Below, piece by piece: positions 27,347 to 36,104 of a stretch of 64,000 bases of DNA. How positions within the stretch are numbered: the first letter of the stretch is position 1; each line of letters opens with the position of its first letter. Source of the DNA: Rhodocytophaga rosea. GTDB taxonomy: Bacteria > Bacteroidota > Bacteroidia > Cytophagales > 172606-1. The notes beneath the pieces were generated by a model. The model did no database searches and was not told the origin of the DNA. It was given only the letters and a program-made list of their open reading frames with translations. Location: NCBI RefSeq assembly GCF_010119975.1, contig NZ_CP048222.1:3056501-3120500 (forward strand). Reading direction: 5' to 3'. The translations under genes and the position numbers were made by a program.

Positions 27347-28570
27347 TTACAGTTTCAGATCGGGATTATTTGGGCCGAAATGTTTGAGCATGACGATAGG
27401 GTCATTTTTAGAATAATTGGTGATCTGAACGCCTTCTTTAGCCGCCTTTTCGGTAATAAAGAATTCGTCGTTGGTAAGCTGACCATAGCGGATTAAGGTA
27501 GGAGTTTCAATGTCCCAAACGCCCATTTTGCCATGTCCCTGCATCATAATGATTCCATAAGCCGCACTGTCTTTAATAGTTACGGTAGCTCCAGGCAGTA
27601 CCGTGAGTTCTTTGGCGCTATACGCTTCGGATTTATAGCAGATCCAGTTTTCGCTGTAGCCTTGTGATTTCATTTCATCTACCGGACGTACTGGTTTTGG
27701 ACGCATAAAGTGATTTTCCATAAAATTAGGATCTACGTTAGCGTCCCAGTCGATCACTTCTACCAGCTGGTCATAGTCGCCCATTCTTTCTTTGGGTGTA
27801 CCATTCCATAACAATTCTTCGGGAATTACGGCATCGTTTACCAATGACTGATACATGGCAAAAATATCGGATGCTTTCTGAGGTTCATACGTACACAAAC
27901 TTCCAGGTGCATGCAATATTCCCGGAGGTACATCCCAGCCAGTGCCTGGTTCTAAGCGGTAAGCCGAAGAGAAATTAGTGATTTTATTGTCGCCTTTGGT
28001 AAAATTGGCCAGACATTCCCGGATCTGTGCTTTAGTTGTTCCAGGGGCAATGCCAAAGAAAGTATAAGGAAAATCGCCACCATGATTATTGAGTTGAGGT
28101 GGGAAATAATACGCTTCCGGCTTCCCGTTTTGGCCTACCAGTTTGGCATGTTCATCATTATGATGGATGTGGTGCGGAAGTGGTCCTTTGTTATCGAAAA
28201 ACTTAGAATACATCGGCCAGGATTTATACTGGTTCCACAAGCGGTCACCAATAATAGCTCCTTTTAATTCATCAATGGCATCTTTCAGCAATATTTGCAC
28301 TTCTTTGTTTCCATCATTAAAAACGATGGCGCTTAAACCTTCATTTTTGCCGGTTAGGGGACCATTTTTTGCCGGAGTTGTGGAAGAAAGCCAGCGTTCA
28401 TCAATGCCTCCCCGTTGTCCGCCCAGCACATAATAATCGTCCGGATGGAGTTTAATGCGCCTGCCAGGAACACAGAAGGAACGGGGTACCCAGGTGGGTG
28501 CCAGCCGCAATATGCCTTTTCCCTGGTCTAAAGCTCTTTCCGCTACACTTGTTTTTTCCATTGTTTCCAT
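27347..28570 (-). CDS. Mannose-6-phosphate isomerase-like cupin protein
   Basis: 407 residues. The segment HHIHHNDEHAKLVGQNGKPE holds the His, Lys and Glu residues typical of class I phosphomannose isomerases, and PPGILHAPG provides a further conserved His. The C-terminal third is a second cupin-like barrel (LPGATVTIKDSAAYGIIMMQ). Sugar isomerisation is expected, perhaps on a non-phosphorylated or keto sugar given its partners. Five bp separate it from the DUF4432 gene. Confidence 0.8.
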   Translation of the reverse strand: METMEKTSVAERALDQGKGILRLAPTWVPRSFCVPGRRIKLHPDDYYVLGGQRGGIDERWLSSTTPAKNGPLTGKNEGLSAIVFNDGNKEVQILLKDAIDELKGAIIGDRLWNQYKSWPMYSKFFDNKGPLPHHIHHNDEHAKLVGQNGKPEAYYFPPQLNNHGGDFPYTFFGIAPGTTKAQIRECLANFTKGDNKITNFSSAYRLEPGTGWDVPPGILHAPGSLCTYEPQKASDIFAMYQSLVNDAVIPEELLWNGTPKERMGDYDQLVEVIDWDANVDPNFMENHFMRPKPVRPVDEMKSQGYSENWICYKSEAYSAKELTVLPGATVTIKDSAAYGIIMMQGHGKMGVWDIETPTLIRYGQLTNDEFFITEKAAKEGVQITNYSKNDPIVMLKHFGPNNPDLKL

Positions 28571-28575
28571 ATCAA

Positions 28576-29649
28576 TTATGCGTTAGGTATGTTTGATTGT
28601 TTTAAAAATTCATTAATGGTTTCGGATGTATGTAATACTTCCATTTCCAGGTCGTATACTTTGCTTTCGCCTGGTTGCAAGTGGATAAGCGTGTTTTCTG
28701 CCCTTGCTTTTGCTTGCCCGATGGGTGGATGGGTACCTGGTTCGAGGCCGAGTACATATTCGCCTTTGCCCCAGTGCTGCCAGTTGGTAAGCCAGGGCAA
28801 TTGCCCTTTCTGAAATTTCATTTTAACTGCCAGACCAATAGAAGCATTATGCAAACCACAGGTCCAGAATCCGGATTGGTCAGCAGCAGGCTCTATAAAG
28901 CAGGCTTCTTCCCCACCACCGCTATGATCATCCAAAGGTGCCGGACATTTCCGGAAGTTGTTTCCTTCCCTGAAAATTTTATTGGGCTTGCCATCGTAGC
29001 GGGCTTGCCAGTTGCCGTTCCAAAGAATATCTGTTCCTTCATCTACCAGCGGCCATCCAAAATTCAGATGATAGAGCAGCATATGTGGCGTAGCGGTATT
29101 TGCCCGATTAATTACTTCATCCCGGATACGGATAACTGCCTGTCCTAAAGTGCCGGAAATAGTTCGTCTCAGTTCCAGACTGGGGCCAAAGACCTGGGTT
29201 TGTTTGATAATTCCGGTAATACTCATTTCAAGTTTACCAGCTGCCGGATCAGGTTGAATAATCGATTCTATCTCTGCCGGGGTATTGCTGATACGCCCGT
29301 GTAAGCCCCGTTCACCAAATTCATCTTTCTCAGGGCCACCTACATGATTCAACCCGCAGGTAGTAAGTAAACCTCCGGCGAAGGTACGGAGCCAGTCTAT
29401 GCCCTGGTCAGAAAACGCTTGTGGCGTTGTAATTCCTACATGACTGATCCATGCTAGGCTGTGCTGGTTGTAGAATGCATCCACAATATCCATTGCCCTA
29501 TCTATCACTACTTTGTATCGTAAACCAGTGCCGGTATTAATCCAGGCGATACGGTTTCCACGCCCTGGCCCATTGTCGATAACGGACGTTTCTATGCCTC
29601 CCAGTTGTGCCGGATTAGATATCTTATTATGCCAGGATTGAGATGCCAC
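28576..29649 (-). CDS. DUF4432 family aldose 1-epimerase-like protein
   Basis: 357 residues with the galactose-mutarotase-like fold of DUF4432. Recognisable parts are VVIDRAMDIVDAFYNQHSLA, TCGLNHVGGPEKDEFGERGL and LHGRISNTPAEIE, with His and Glu candidates for anomer interconversion. First gene of the operon. A TATGTTTG -7 box (minus strand) and the shared 18-bp motif lie 116-147 bp upstream of its start codon. Confidence 0.85.
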   Translation of the reverse strand: MASQSWHNKISNPAQLGGIETSVIDNGPGRGNRIAWINTGTGLRYKVVIDRAMDIVDAFYNQHSLAWISHVGITTPQAFSDQGIDWLRTFAGGLLTTCGLNHVGGPEKDEFGERGLHGRISNTPAEIESIIQPDPAAGKLEMSITGIIKQTQVFGPSLELRRTISGTLGQAVIRIRDEVINRANTATPHMLLYHLNFGWPLVDEGTDILWNGNWQARYDGKPNKIFREGNNFRKCPAPLDDHSGGGEEACFIEPAADQSGFWTCGLHNASIGLAVKMKFQKGQLPWLTNWQHWGKGEYVLGLEPGTHPPIGQAKARAENTLIHLQPGESKVYDLEMEVLHTSETINEFLKQSNIPNA

Positions 29650-29764
29650 CTATATATGTACTTTAGTTTTGAGCCTTAAGTATAGCTTAATTTTACAGGA
29701 AATAAAACAAAAAATATATCAATATAAATTAATAAATTCTTGTTTTAGTTATAAATGTAAGGAG

Positions 29765-29772
29765 CAAACATA
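29765..29772 (-). promoter_or_regulatory. -7 box of the DUF4432-cupin-isomerase-oxidoreductase operon
   Basis: The minus strand reads TATGTTTG, an exact TAnnTTTG. The shared motif at 29779-29796 starts 7 bp further upstream and covers the place where the -33 box should be. Confidence 0.55.
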
Positions 29773-29778
29773 AAGCAA

Positions 29779-29796
29779 CCTTCCTGTACTCTCCTG
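29779..29796. promoter_or_regulatory. Shared 18-bp motif, candidate GntR operator (copy 1)
   Basis: CCTTCCTGTACTCTCCTG. Fifteen of 18 positions are identical to the sites at 50280 and 52722. It contains a CCTG direct repeat with a 10-bp period around a GTAC core. It overlaps the expected -33 region, so binding would block the promoter. Confidence 0.65.
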
Positions 29797-29959
29797 AGAG
29801 AACAATATTTTGGTGGAAATTAAAAGTTTGAAGGATTGAGGTTGGCGAGCAGGATTAGAATGGTGTTTAATATTATTAGCTGCCTGATCTCAACAATTAA
29901 ATAAGAAACGATTTTAGATGTCTTAATCCAGCTTTGTAAAGCTGAGTGTAATAACTTTA
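29797..29959. other. Intergenic, nothing further recognised
   Basis: Together with the promoter and operator at 29650-29796 this makes a 310-bp spacer. No RNA gene, terminator or coding signal was seen. Confidence 0.4.
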
Positions 29960-30378
29960 TTAAGCAAAATGGCTGAATCCCAAAGTGAATCGTAATTCAT
30001 TAGTCATGCTTTCTAAAGTACTTTTCACCAGAGAAGATACAAATAAATAGATTGAATCATACTTCCAAATCTGAGTCTCATCTCCTGTTATATCCTGGAT
30101 GGTTGTAGGAGTAATAGCATCATAATATCTAATTACGAATATTCATTCCATATTTGCCCAGTAACATGATTGATGATAGTTCTTGGACGGATCGTCACCT
30201 GATCAGAACTCAATGCCGAAAATGGAGCCAGAATAGAATGATGTACCAGAATGTATTGATAACCGTTAATGAGCGGAGTTAACTCTCCCGCTTGCATAAT
30301 GCGAAAATTCTCATCTGGCAATCTCCAAAGTAACAGCTGGCTAGACTCTTTATTGGATACATTCCAAGGTTTAACCAT
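29960..30378 (-). pseudogene. Hypothetical protein, probably frameshifted
   Basis: It starts 8 bp after the DUF1501 stop codon, so it is probably in that operon. The intact first part (30133-30378) encodes 81 residues, ending TGQIWNEYS. The other frame overlapping its end stays open for 60 codons (YYDAITPTTIQDITGDETQI, ending LRFTLGFSHFA) to a stop at 29960. One added base near 30135-30142 would join them into a 139-residue protein. No family was recognised. Alternatively only the 81-residue product is made. Confidence 0.45.
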
Positions 30379-30386
30379 ATAGTTTC

Positions 30387-31814
30387 TTATGCAAATAGTG
30401 CCATTTCAGGTTTTCCCAGGCCATCAGGCGTAGTATAGAATGGGCGTTCTTCCACCACATAATGCGCATCGCCTGGAATACCCAAAGCATGGTAAATGGT
30501 CTGGTGGATTTGGTCTATTTTAATAGGTTTTTCAATAGTTTTACAAGGCCGTTCATCTGCAGTTTTTCCATGCACATTGCCTTTTTTAATGCCTCCACCA
30601 AACATGAGTATAGAACAACCATCGGTAAAATGCCGGTGCATGCCGTAATTTTTTATATCGGTAATTACATCCGGCTGGTCTACCTGGTCTTGTACTTTAG
30701 CACCAGGGCGGCCTTCCATAAGCATATCCCGGCTAAATTCACTGGCTAAGATCACGATGGTACGGTCCAGGCGGCCTGTTTTTTCCAGGTCTTTGATCAA
30801 CTGGGCTACCGGTCCATCAATTTGCTTTTTCATGTCTTTTAGCCTGGTGTGCCCGTTTTCGTGCGTATCCCATCCCATGAAAGGTTCGTATTCCGTGGTT
30901 ACACTGATAAAACGTGCGCCTTGCTCCGTAAGCCTGCGAGCCATCAGGCAGCCTAATCCAAAGCGGCCAGTATTATAAATATCATAAATCTCTTTGGGTT
31001 CCTGGCTCAAATCAAAAGCTTTGGCCTCCGGAGAATTCAGCAGGATATAGGCCTGTTCCATCGATCGTTTGAGCGATTCTTTCTGGTAATCGCTACCAAA
31101 TTCCCCAAAAGGACTCTGGCTGACCAGTTCATTATACAATTGATTCCGCCTCTCAAATCTTTTCGCAGACATGCCTACTGGCGGACGCACACTTTCCAGG
31201 CCTTGTGATGGATCTGGAATAAGGAAAGGACCAAATTCGTTGCCTAAAAATCCGGCAGTATGAAATGCTTTTAACTCTTCCCCCTCTCCTACTGTAAACC
31301 GTTGCCCAATATCAATAAAGGCAGGAATGACCGGATTCACCGGACCCATTTCTTTGGCTATCCAGGCACCGATATGCGGAGCGGCTACGGTTTGCGGCGG
31401 TTCATAGCCAGTATGCCAATGGTACTGATGCCTGGAATGTAAAATGTGGCCCAAATCCGCTGCTACGTAGGAGCGGATAATAGTCCCCCGATCCATTACA
31501 GAACCTATAGATTGTAATCCTTCTGAAAAAGACACACCATCCAGGGCAGTTGGGAAAGATTTAAAAGTACTCAGCACCCGGTTTGATTCCAGGCCCTTAT
31601 CGAAAGGCGTATACTTTTTGGGATCAAAGGTTTCGGTATGTGCCATTCCTCCGGCCATCCAGAGCAAAATCACAGTATCTGCCTTTGTATCTACTCCTTT
31701 TTTTGTGTTGCACGAAGATAAAAAACTCGTCATTGGAGCACCTGCTGTCATAGCTGCCAAAGTAGCGGCGCTGGCTTTCTTCAGAAAATCTCTTCTATTC
31801 CAATCCGTCTTCAT
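30387..31814 (-). CDS. DUF1501 family protein with twin-arginine-like signal
   Basis: 475 residues. The N-terminus WNRRDFLKKASAATLAAM resembles a Tat signal and is followed by a Cys (FLSSCN) that may be lipidated. The domain has an alkaline-phosphatase/sulfatase-like core with LLWMAGGMAHTETFDPK and MGWDTHENGH. DUF1501 proteins nearly always pair with DUF1549/DUF1553 cytochrome genes, as here (33-bp gap); the biochemical role is unproven. It belongs to the sigma/FecR/SusCD transcription unit by orientation. Confidence 0.88.
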   Translation of the reverse strand: MKTDWNRRDFLKKASAATLAAMTAGAPMTSFLSSCNTKKGVDTKADTVILLWMAGGMAHTETFDPKKYTPFDKGLESNRVLSTFKSFPTALDGVSFSEGLQSIGSVMDRGTIIRSYVAADLGHILHSRHQYHWHTGYEPPQTVAAPHIGAWIAKEMGPVNPVIPAFIDIGQRFTVGEGEELKAFHTAGFLGNEFGPFLIPDPSQGLESVRPPVGMSAKRFERRNQLYNELVSQSPFGEFGSDYQKESLKRSMEQAYILLNSPEAKAFDLSQEPKEIYDIYNTGRFGLGCLMARRLTEQGARFISVTTEYEPFMGWDTHENGHTRLKDMKKQIDGPVAQLIKDLEKTGRLDRTIVILASEFSRDMLMEGRPGAKVQDQVDQPDVITDIKNYGMHRHFTDGCSILMFGGGIKKGNVHGKTADERPCKTIEKPIKIDQIHQTIYHALGIPGDAHYVVEERPFYTTPDGLGKPEMALFA

Positions 31815-31847
31815 AGTAAAAAAATTTATTAAACATGCATTCTATTT

Positions 31848-34376
31848 CTAATAAATCAACTGGAACTCTGGGAGAAGCACCACAGCCCAGAATAAATCCT
31901 GGATTCCTTCTGTACTGGGAGAACTGCCCAATACTTCCTTCGCTGCTTTCAATTCTTTAGGTTCAGGTCCCCGGTTCAGTGCCCGTTTGTATAATTCATT
32001 GATCAGGTCTTCACTGTTGGTATATTTATTTTTCCAGTTTTCTGCGCCTTTTTTGAGCACTTCGTTTAGTCTATCACCATTAGTCAGTTCCAGCGCCTGT
32101 AACAAATTAGCCCTGGATTCTCTTCCCGTAGAAACCGTTTCCCGGTTAGGGCGGCCTAAGGCGGTAAGGAAACTATTATTTTTCACGAGGGAAGCCCTTG
32201 CGAAAATGAACTCAGGTTGTTCTCCTTCTTCCGCATTGGCATTCTTAAAAGGATTGTACACAACAGCAGAATCCGGGAAAACAGGTTCGATCACATTGCT
32301 TACCGCATCAGCAAACTGTTCGGCAGCCATGCGACGGCGGAGCATCCCTTTAAATTCAAAATCCTGGGCAATAATCTTATTTGCATCTTTTATTCCTACG
32401 GAAGGCAACTGATATGTTTTGGAAGTAGCTATCTGATAAATCAACTCTTTCAGATCATAGTTTTTGCTTACAAAATCAGATGCCATCCAATCCAGCAAGT
32501 CCTGGCTCCAGGGTTCGTTGTCCATGGCATCTACCGGTTCTACAATACCCCTACCCAACATTTGTGCCCATACTCTGTTTACAATCGTGCGGTACAAACG
32601 GCCATTTTTCGGCTGGGTCAGGTTTTCGGCTAATTGTTGCAGCTTTTTGGCAGTAGGTGCGGTGCTATCAATAGAACCAAGTTCTTGCCATAGAATTTTA
32701 GTACTGGCAAATTTACCGGTTGGCTTATCACAGCGGTTGATTTCCAGGGTAGTATCGGCGAAAATATTAGCGAATGCATAGGCATCTTTCAGCTTCCAGT
32801 CGCTGATAAAACTATCGTGGCAGGAGGCACATTTTAAGTTAAGTCCTAAAAATACCTGGGCTACATTCTGAGCGGCCTGCATTTCTGTGCGCTGGCTGGC
32901 ATTAATCGTACCCCGCCATTTAATACCCGCAATAAACCCTTTGGATTCTTTCGTTGGACTGATAAGTTCTTTTACAAACTGGTTATAATTTTTGTTGGTT
33001 TTTAGAGAAGTATAGAGCCAGTCGGTAATATTATACCGGCCATTGGTAATGTATCCGGTACCTGTATAATCGTTCCGCAACGCATCATTCCAGAAGGTAA
33101 GCCAGTGCATGGCGTAATCATCATTCCGGTTGAGTAAGGTGCGAACCCATTGTGCACGTTTATCTGGCCTGGTATCCTGGGCAAATGCTTGCAATTCTTC
33201 AGGAGCGGGAACCAATCCGATAATATCCAGGTAGATTCTTCTCAGGTACGTCCGGTCGTCTACTACTTCCGGCCAGGCAGCTTTTTTTGCTTCAAAATAC
33301 TTATTCACCCATAAATCAATTGGATTTTGCAGCGCGTTGCTAGCAGCAGGTAAAGCTGGCATTCTGGGTTCCAGTTTGGCTACCCGGAAAACACTTTTCT
33401 GATCGGCATTATCTGGCCAGGGAGCGCCTTTTTCGATCCAGAAACTGATCAGTTCTATCTCATGCTCCGATAATTTTTTACCTTTTCCGGGCATTACTTC
33501 TTTGTGATTATGTGGTAAGGAAATCCGGCGAACCAGCTCACTTTTATAGGGGTCACCAGGAATAATAACTGCCCCGGATTTACCCCCTTTTAAAGCCATC
33601 CGTTTCTTATCCAGCCGGAGTTCTCCTTTTATTTTTTCAGCACTATGGCAACTGTAACAATTGTGGGCAAAAATAGCCCGCACCTGTCCATTCAGATCCA
33701 TTTCCTGTTGCTCGCTAAGACGGGTAGTATCGCTTTTCAGAGAAGTAAAATTGAAATTACCGGTGCTGGCTGGGGCACCTTCATAATCTTTACTAAAGGG
33801 CAAGACACTGGTGAGATAATCACTTCCGTGGGTTAAAGAAGCGCCATAATGTCCGGCTACAGATACGCCGAATGCTGTAAAAAACAGAATTCCGCGGTAG
33901 GCTTTTACAAAACTGACCTGATGTTGACGCTCGATCATCAGCAGGAAAGACAGGGTAATAATACTCAGGAAAGCAGTTGCGATACCTGTCCATTGGTGAA
34001 CGGCTAATACATCTCCGCCATATTCTTCCTGGCTGAATAATAATAAACCTAATCCGGCAGCAATCAAGGCTGAAACAGCCCCAATATACACCAGCAAGTT
34101 TATTCCCGGCCGCAATTTTGACTGGTACTGGCGGATGGTAAACAGCTCAAGTACAGCAGCAAATAAAAGCAAGCTCACCGGAAAATGAACAGCTAAGGGA
34201 TGAAGTCTTCCCAGAAATTTCCAAAGCCAGAAGGTTTCTGCTTCTGCCGCCGGTGCAGCCGACTGGGCAAAACTTTCCAGGAGAAGCGCCGGATGTAAGC
34301 TACAGACTAAAAAGACGATCAGGGCAATGATACATCCTCTTTGGATTGGCATTATTCTACTATTCAATTTATTCAT
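31848..34376 (-). CDS. Membrane-bound DUF1549/DUF1553 cytochrome c-like protein
   Basis: 842 residues. Four or five N-terminal helices (about 15-180, DUF2231-like) are followed by a planctomycete-type cytochrome segment with the heme motif CYSCH (about 240), then DUF1549 (RTYLRRIYLDIIGLVPAPEE) with a second heme motif CASCH, and DUF1553 (LYRTIVNRVWAQMLGRGIVE). It may carry electrons from a periplasmic sugar or polysaccharide oxidation at the inner membrane; this is inference from hemes and partners. Confidence 0.88.
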   Translation of the reverse strand: MNKLNSRIMPIQRGCIIALIVFLVCSLHPALLLESFAQSAAPAAEAETFWLWKFLGRLHPLAVHFPVSLLLFAAVLELFTIRQYQSKLRPGINLLVYIGAVSALIAAGLGLLLFSQEEYGGDVLAVHQWTGIATAFLSIITLSFLLMIERQHQVSFVKAYRGILFFTAFGVSVAGHYGASLTHGSDYLTSVLPFSKDYEGAPASTGNFNFTSLKSDTTRLSEQQEMDLNGQVRAIFAHNCYSCHSAEKIKGELRLDKKRMALKGGKSGAVIIPGDPYKSELVRRISLPHNHKEVMPGKGKKLSEHEIELISFWIEKGAPWPDNADQKSVFRVAKLEPRMPALPAASNALQNPIDLWVNKYFEAKKAAWPEVVDDRTYLRRIYLDIIGLVPAPEELQAFAQDTRPDKRAQWVRTLLNRNDDYAMHWLTFWNDALRNDYTGTGYITNGRYNITDWLYTSLKTNKNYNQFVKELISPTKESKGFIAGIKWRGTINASQRTEMQAAQNVAQVFLGLNLKCASCHDSFISDWKLKDAYAFANIFADTTLEINRCDKPTGKFASTKILWQELGSIDSTAPTAKKLQQLAENLTQPKNGRLYRTIVNRVWAQMLGRGIVEPVDAMDNEPWSQDLLDWMASDFVSKNYDLKELIYQIATSKTYQLPSVGIKDANKIIAQDFEFKGMLRRRMAAEQFADAVSNVIEPVFPDSAVVYNPFKNANAEEGEQPEFIFARASLVKNNSFLTALGRPNRETVSTGRESRANLLQALELTNGDRLNEVLKKGAENWKNKYTNSEDLINELYKRALNRGPEPKELKAAKEVLGSSPSTEGIQDLFWAVVLLPEFQLIY

Positions 34377-34518
34377 TAAGCGTACTATTAAAAAATGTAC
34401 TATAAGCTTACCAGCTACCAGAACTTATCTAATTTATAGAGGCAAACTCTTCACTATAATTTAAAATAACCCGAATTTAAGCAAATACCTTCTAAAAATG
34501 AAAGATATTCTTTGAAAT

Positions 34519-34572
34519 ATGCTTCCCTATCAGGAACATAGCTATACTCCGTTACGTTCCTGACAGGTGCAT
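34519..34572. repeat. Hairpin between SusD and the DUF1553 gene
   Basis: TCAGGAAC (34530-34537) pairs with GTTCCTGA (34556-34563), and an outer TATGC/GCATA pair extends it. There is no U-tract. It could stabilise the 3' end of the susCD message or attenuate the downstream genes. Confidence 0.5.
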
Positions 34573-34580
34573 AGTATAGC

Positions 34581-36083
34581 TTAATAGCCAGGATTCTGCG
34601 TTAATTTATTGTTAATTAAAATCTGCGGAGCCGGAATCGGGAACAAATATTCATGTGGTTCATACACATAATCCAGCGCATTAAATGCTACTCCACCTCT
34701 CTCTACGGTGGGAGTTGCTTTTTCTTTGGCAGCATAGGTATTCAAAAACTGAGCTAATTCCGCAGGAGTTTTGGTGCGCTTTAAATCAAACCAGCGGCTG
34801 TTTTCAAAAGCCAGTTCAATTCTCCGCTCATGCAAAACAGCTGTCCGGAAAGCAGCCTGATCCAATCCAGAAAGAGGATCTAAACCTGCCCGGTCACGCA
34901 CCGCATTCAAGTGGCCATAGGCTTCTGAATCAGGGCCTCCCTGCTCATTAATGGCTTCTGCCAGCATCAGCAATACATCTGCATAGCGGAATACCGGCCA
35001 GTTGGTATCGGTACGGCCAGCAATGGTATGTGCATAATTGTATTTATTGATATAGGGAATCTTGATAAATTCTCCTTTGGCATTAGTATATCCTTCCTTC
35101 AGGGAAACATCCTTACGCAAATCACCAGGTTCGTAAGAAGCAATAATATCGTTGGTAGGAATATTACGTCCGCTGGGATTAATGCTGGCATATCCGGTAA
35201 TAGAAGCCTGCGACAATCTGGGTGCAAATACATACATAAAATTGCTCCATTCCCCCAGGTCATTTCCGCCCTGATACTGAACCTCAAAAATAGATTCAAT
35301 GCCATTCTTCTTGCCAGGATTAAAGTTATCTGCGTAACTAGGATTAAGTGCATATCCCAGGGGCAATACTTGCCTCAACGTAGTAATTGCCTCACTATAT
35401 TGTTTTTTGGTCAGATACACCTTTCCCAATAAAGTAAGTGCAGCGCCCTTCGTAACACGACCGGCATTGGCAGCATCGTATTTAGCCGGCAAAGACGCAA
35501 CCGCATCAGTCAGATCGGCAATAATCTGGGTGTACACATCCGCTTCCGGAGAACGAACCAAGGCAAAGGCTTCATCAGGGGTATCCAGGGTGGAAGTAAC
35601 CAGTACGACATCGCCGAAATACTGCACCAGGTGAAAATAATAATAGGCCCTGATAAACTTCAACTGTCCGCCAATAGTAGCTTTGGCAGTAGGATCAATG
35701 GTACTGGGTTCTAGTTTTTCAAGGGCAAAATTAACATTGTACAAAGCGGCATAGTAGATATTCCACATGTTTGAAATTTCGCCATTTCCGGAATTTACGG
35801 TAGAAAACTCAAAGGCTTCCCATCCGGCAGCTCCCCCACGGTCCAGCGGATTAAAATCAAGGGTGGTATTATCCGTATTAAATTCCTGGAAAATATAGGC
35901 CGTATTGGTTATTCCCTGTAACTGGCCATATACCCCATTTAAGGCCTGCTCAAATTGTTTTTGATCTTTGTAAAAAAGATCTGAACCCACTCTGGTAGGG
36001 TCGGTTGTATCCAGAAAATCATCTTTACAGGAAGTGGCTACCAGGCAACAAAAGAGTATACTAAGAAGAGTTATATTTTTCAT
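34581..36083 (-). CDS. RagB/SusD family nutrient-binding outer-membrane lipoprotein (unit 1)
   Basis: 500 residues. The lipobox ends ATSC (Cys19), followed by KDDFLDTTDPT typical of SusD. TPR-like N-terminal repeats (LKFIRAYYYFHLVQYFGDVV) and the C-terminal SusD domain (ERRIELAFENSRWFDLKR) are clear. It captures glycans on the cell surface for its SusC partner 21 bp upstream. Confidence 0.95.
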   Translation of the reverse strand: MKNITLLSILFCCLVATSCKDDFLDTTDPTRVGSDLFYKDQKQFEQALNGVYGQLQGITNTAYIFQEFNTDNTTLDFNPLDRGGAAGWEAFEFSTVNSGNGEISNMWNIYYAALYNVNFALEKLEPSTIDPTAKATIGGQLKFIRAYYYFHLVQYFGDVVLVTSTLDTPDEAFALVRSPEADVYTQIIADLTDAVASLPAKYDAANAGRVTKGAALTLLGKVYLTKKQYSEAITTLRQVLPLGYALNPSYADNFNPGKKNGIESIFEVQYQGGNDLGEWSNFMYVFAPRLSQASITGYASINPSGRNIPTNDIIASYEPGDLRKDVSLKEGYTNAKGEFIKIPYINKYNYAHTIAGRTDTNWPVFRYADVLLMLAEAINEQGGPDSEAYGHLNAVRDRAGLDPLSGLDQAAFRTAVLHERRIELAFENSRWFDLKRTKTPAELAQFLNTYAAKEKATPTVERGGVAFNALDYVYEPHEYLFPIPAPQILINNKLTQNPGY

Positions 36084-36104
36084 AGATCAGGTGATGGCTA
36101 GGTG

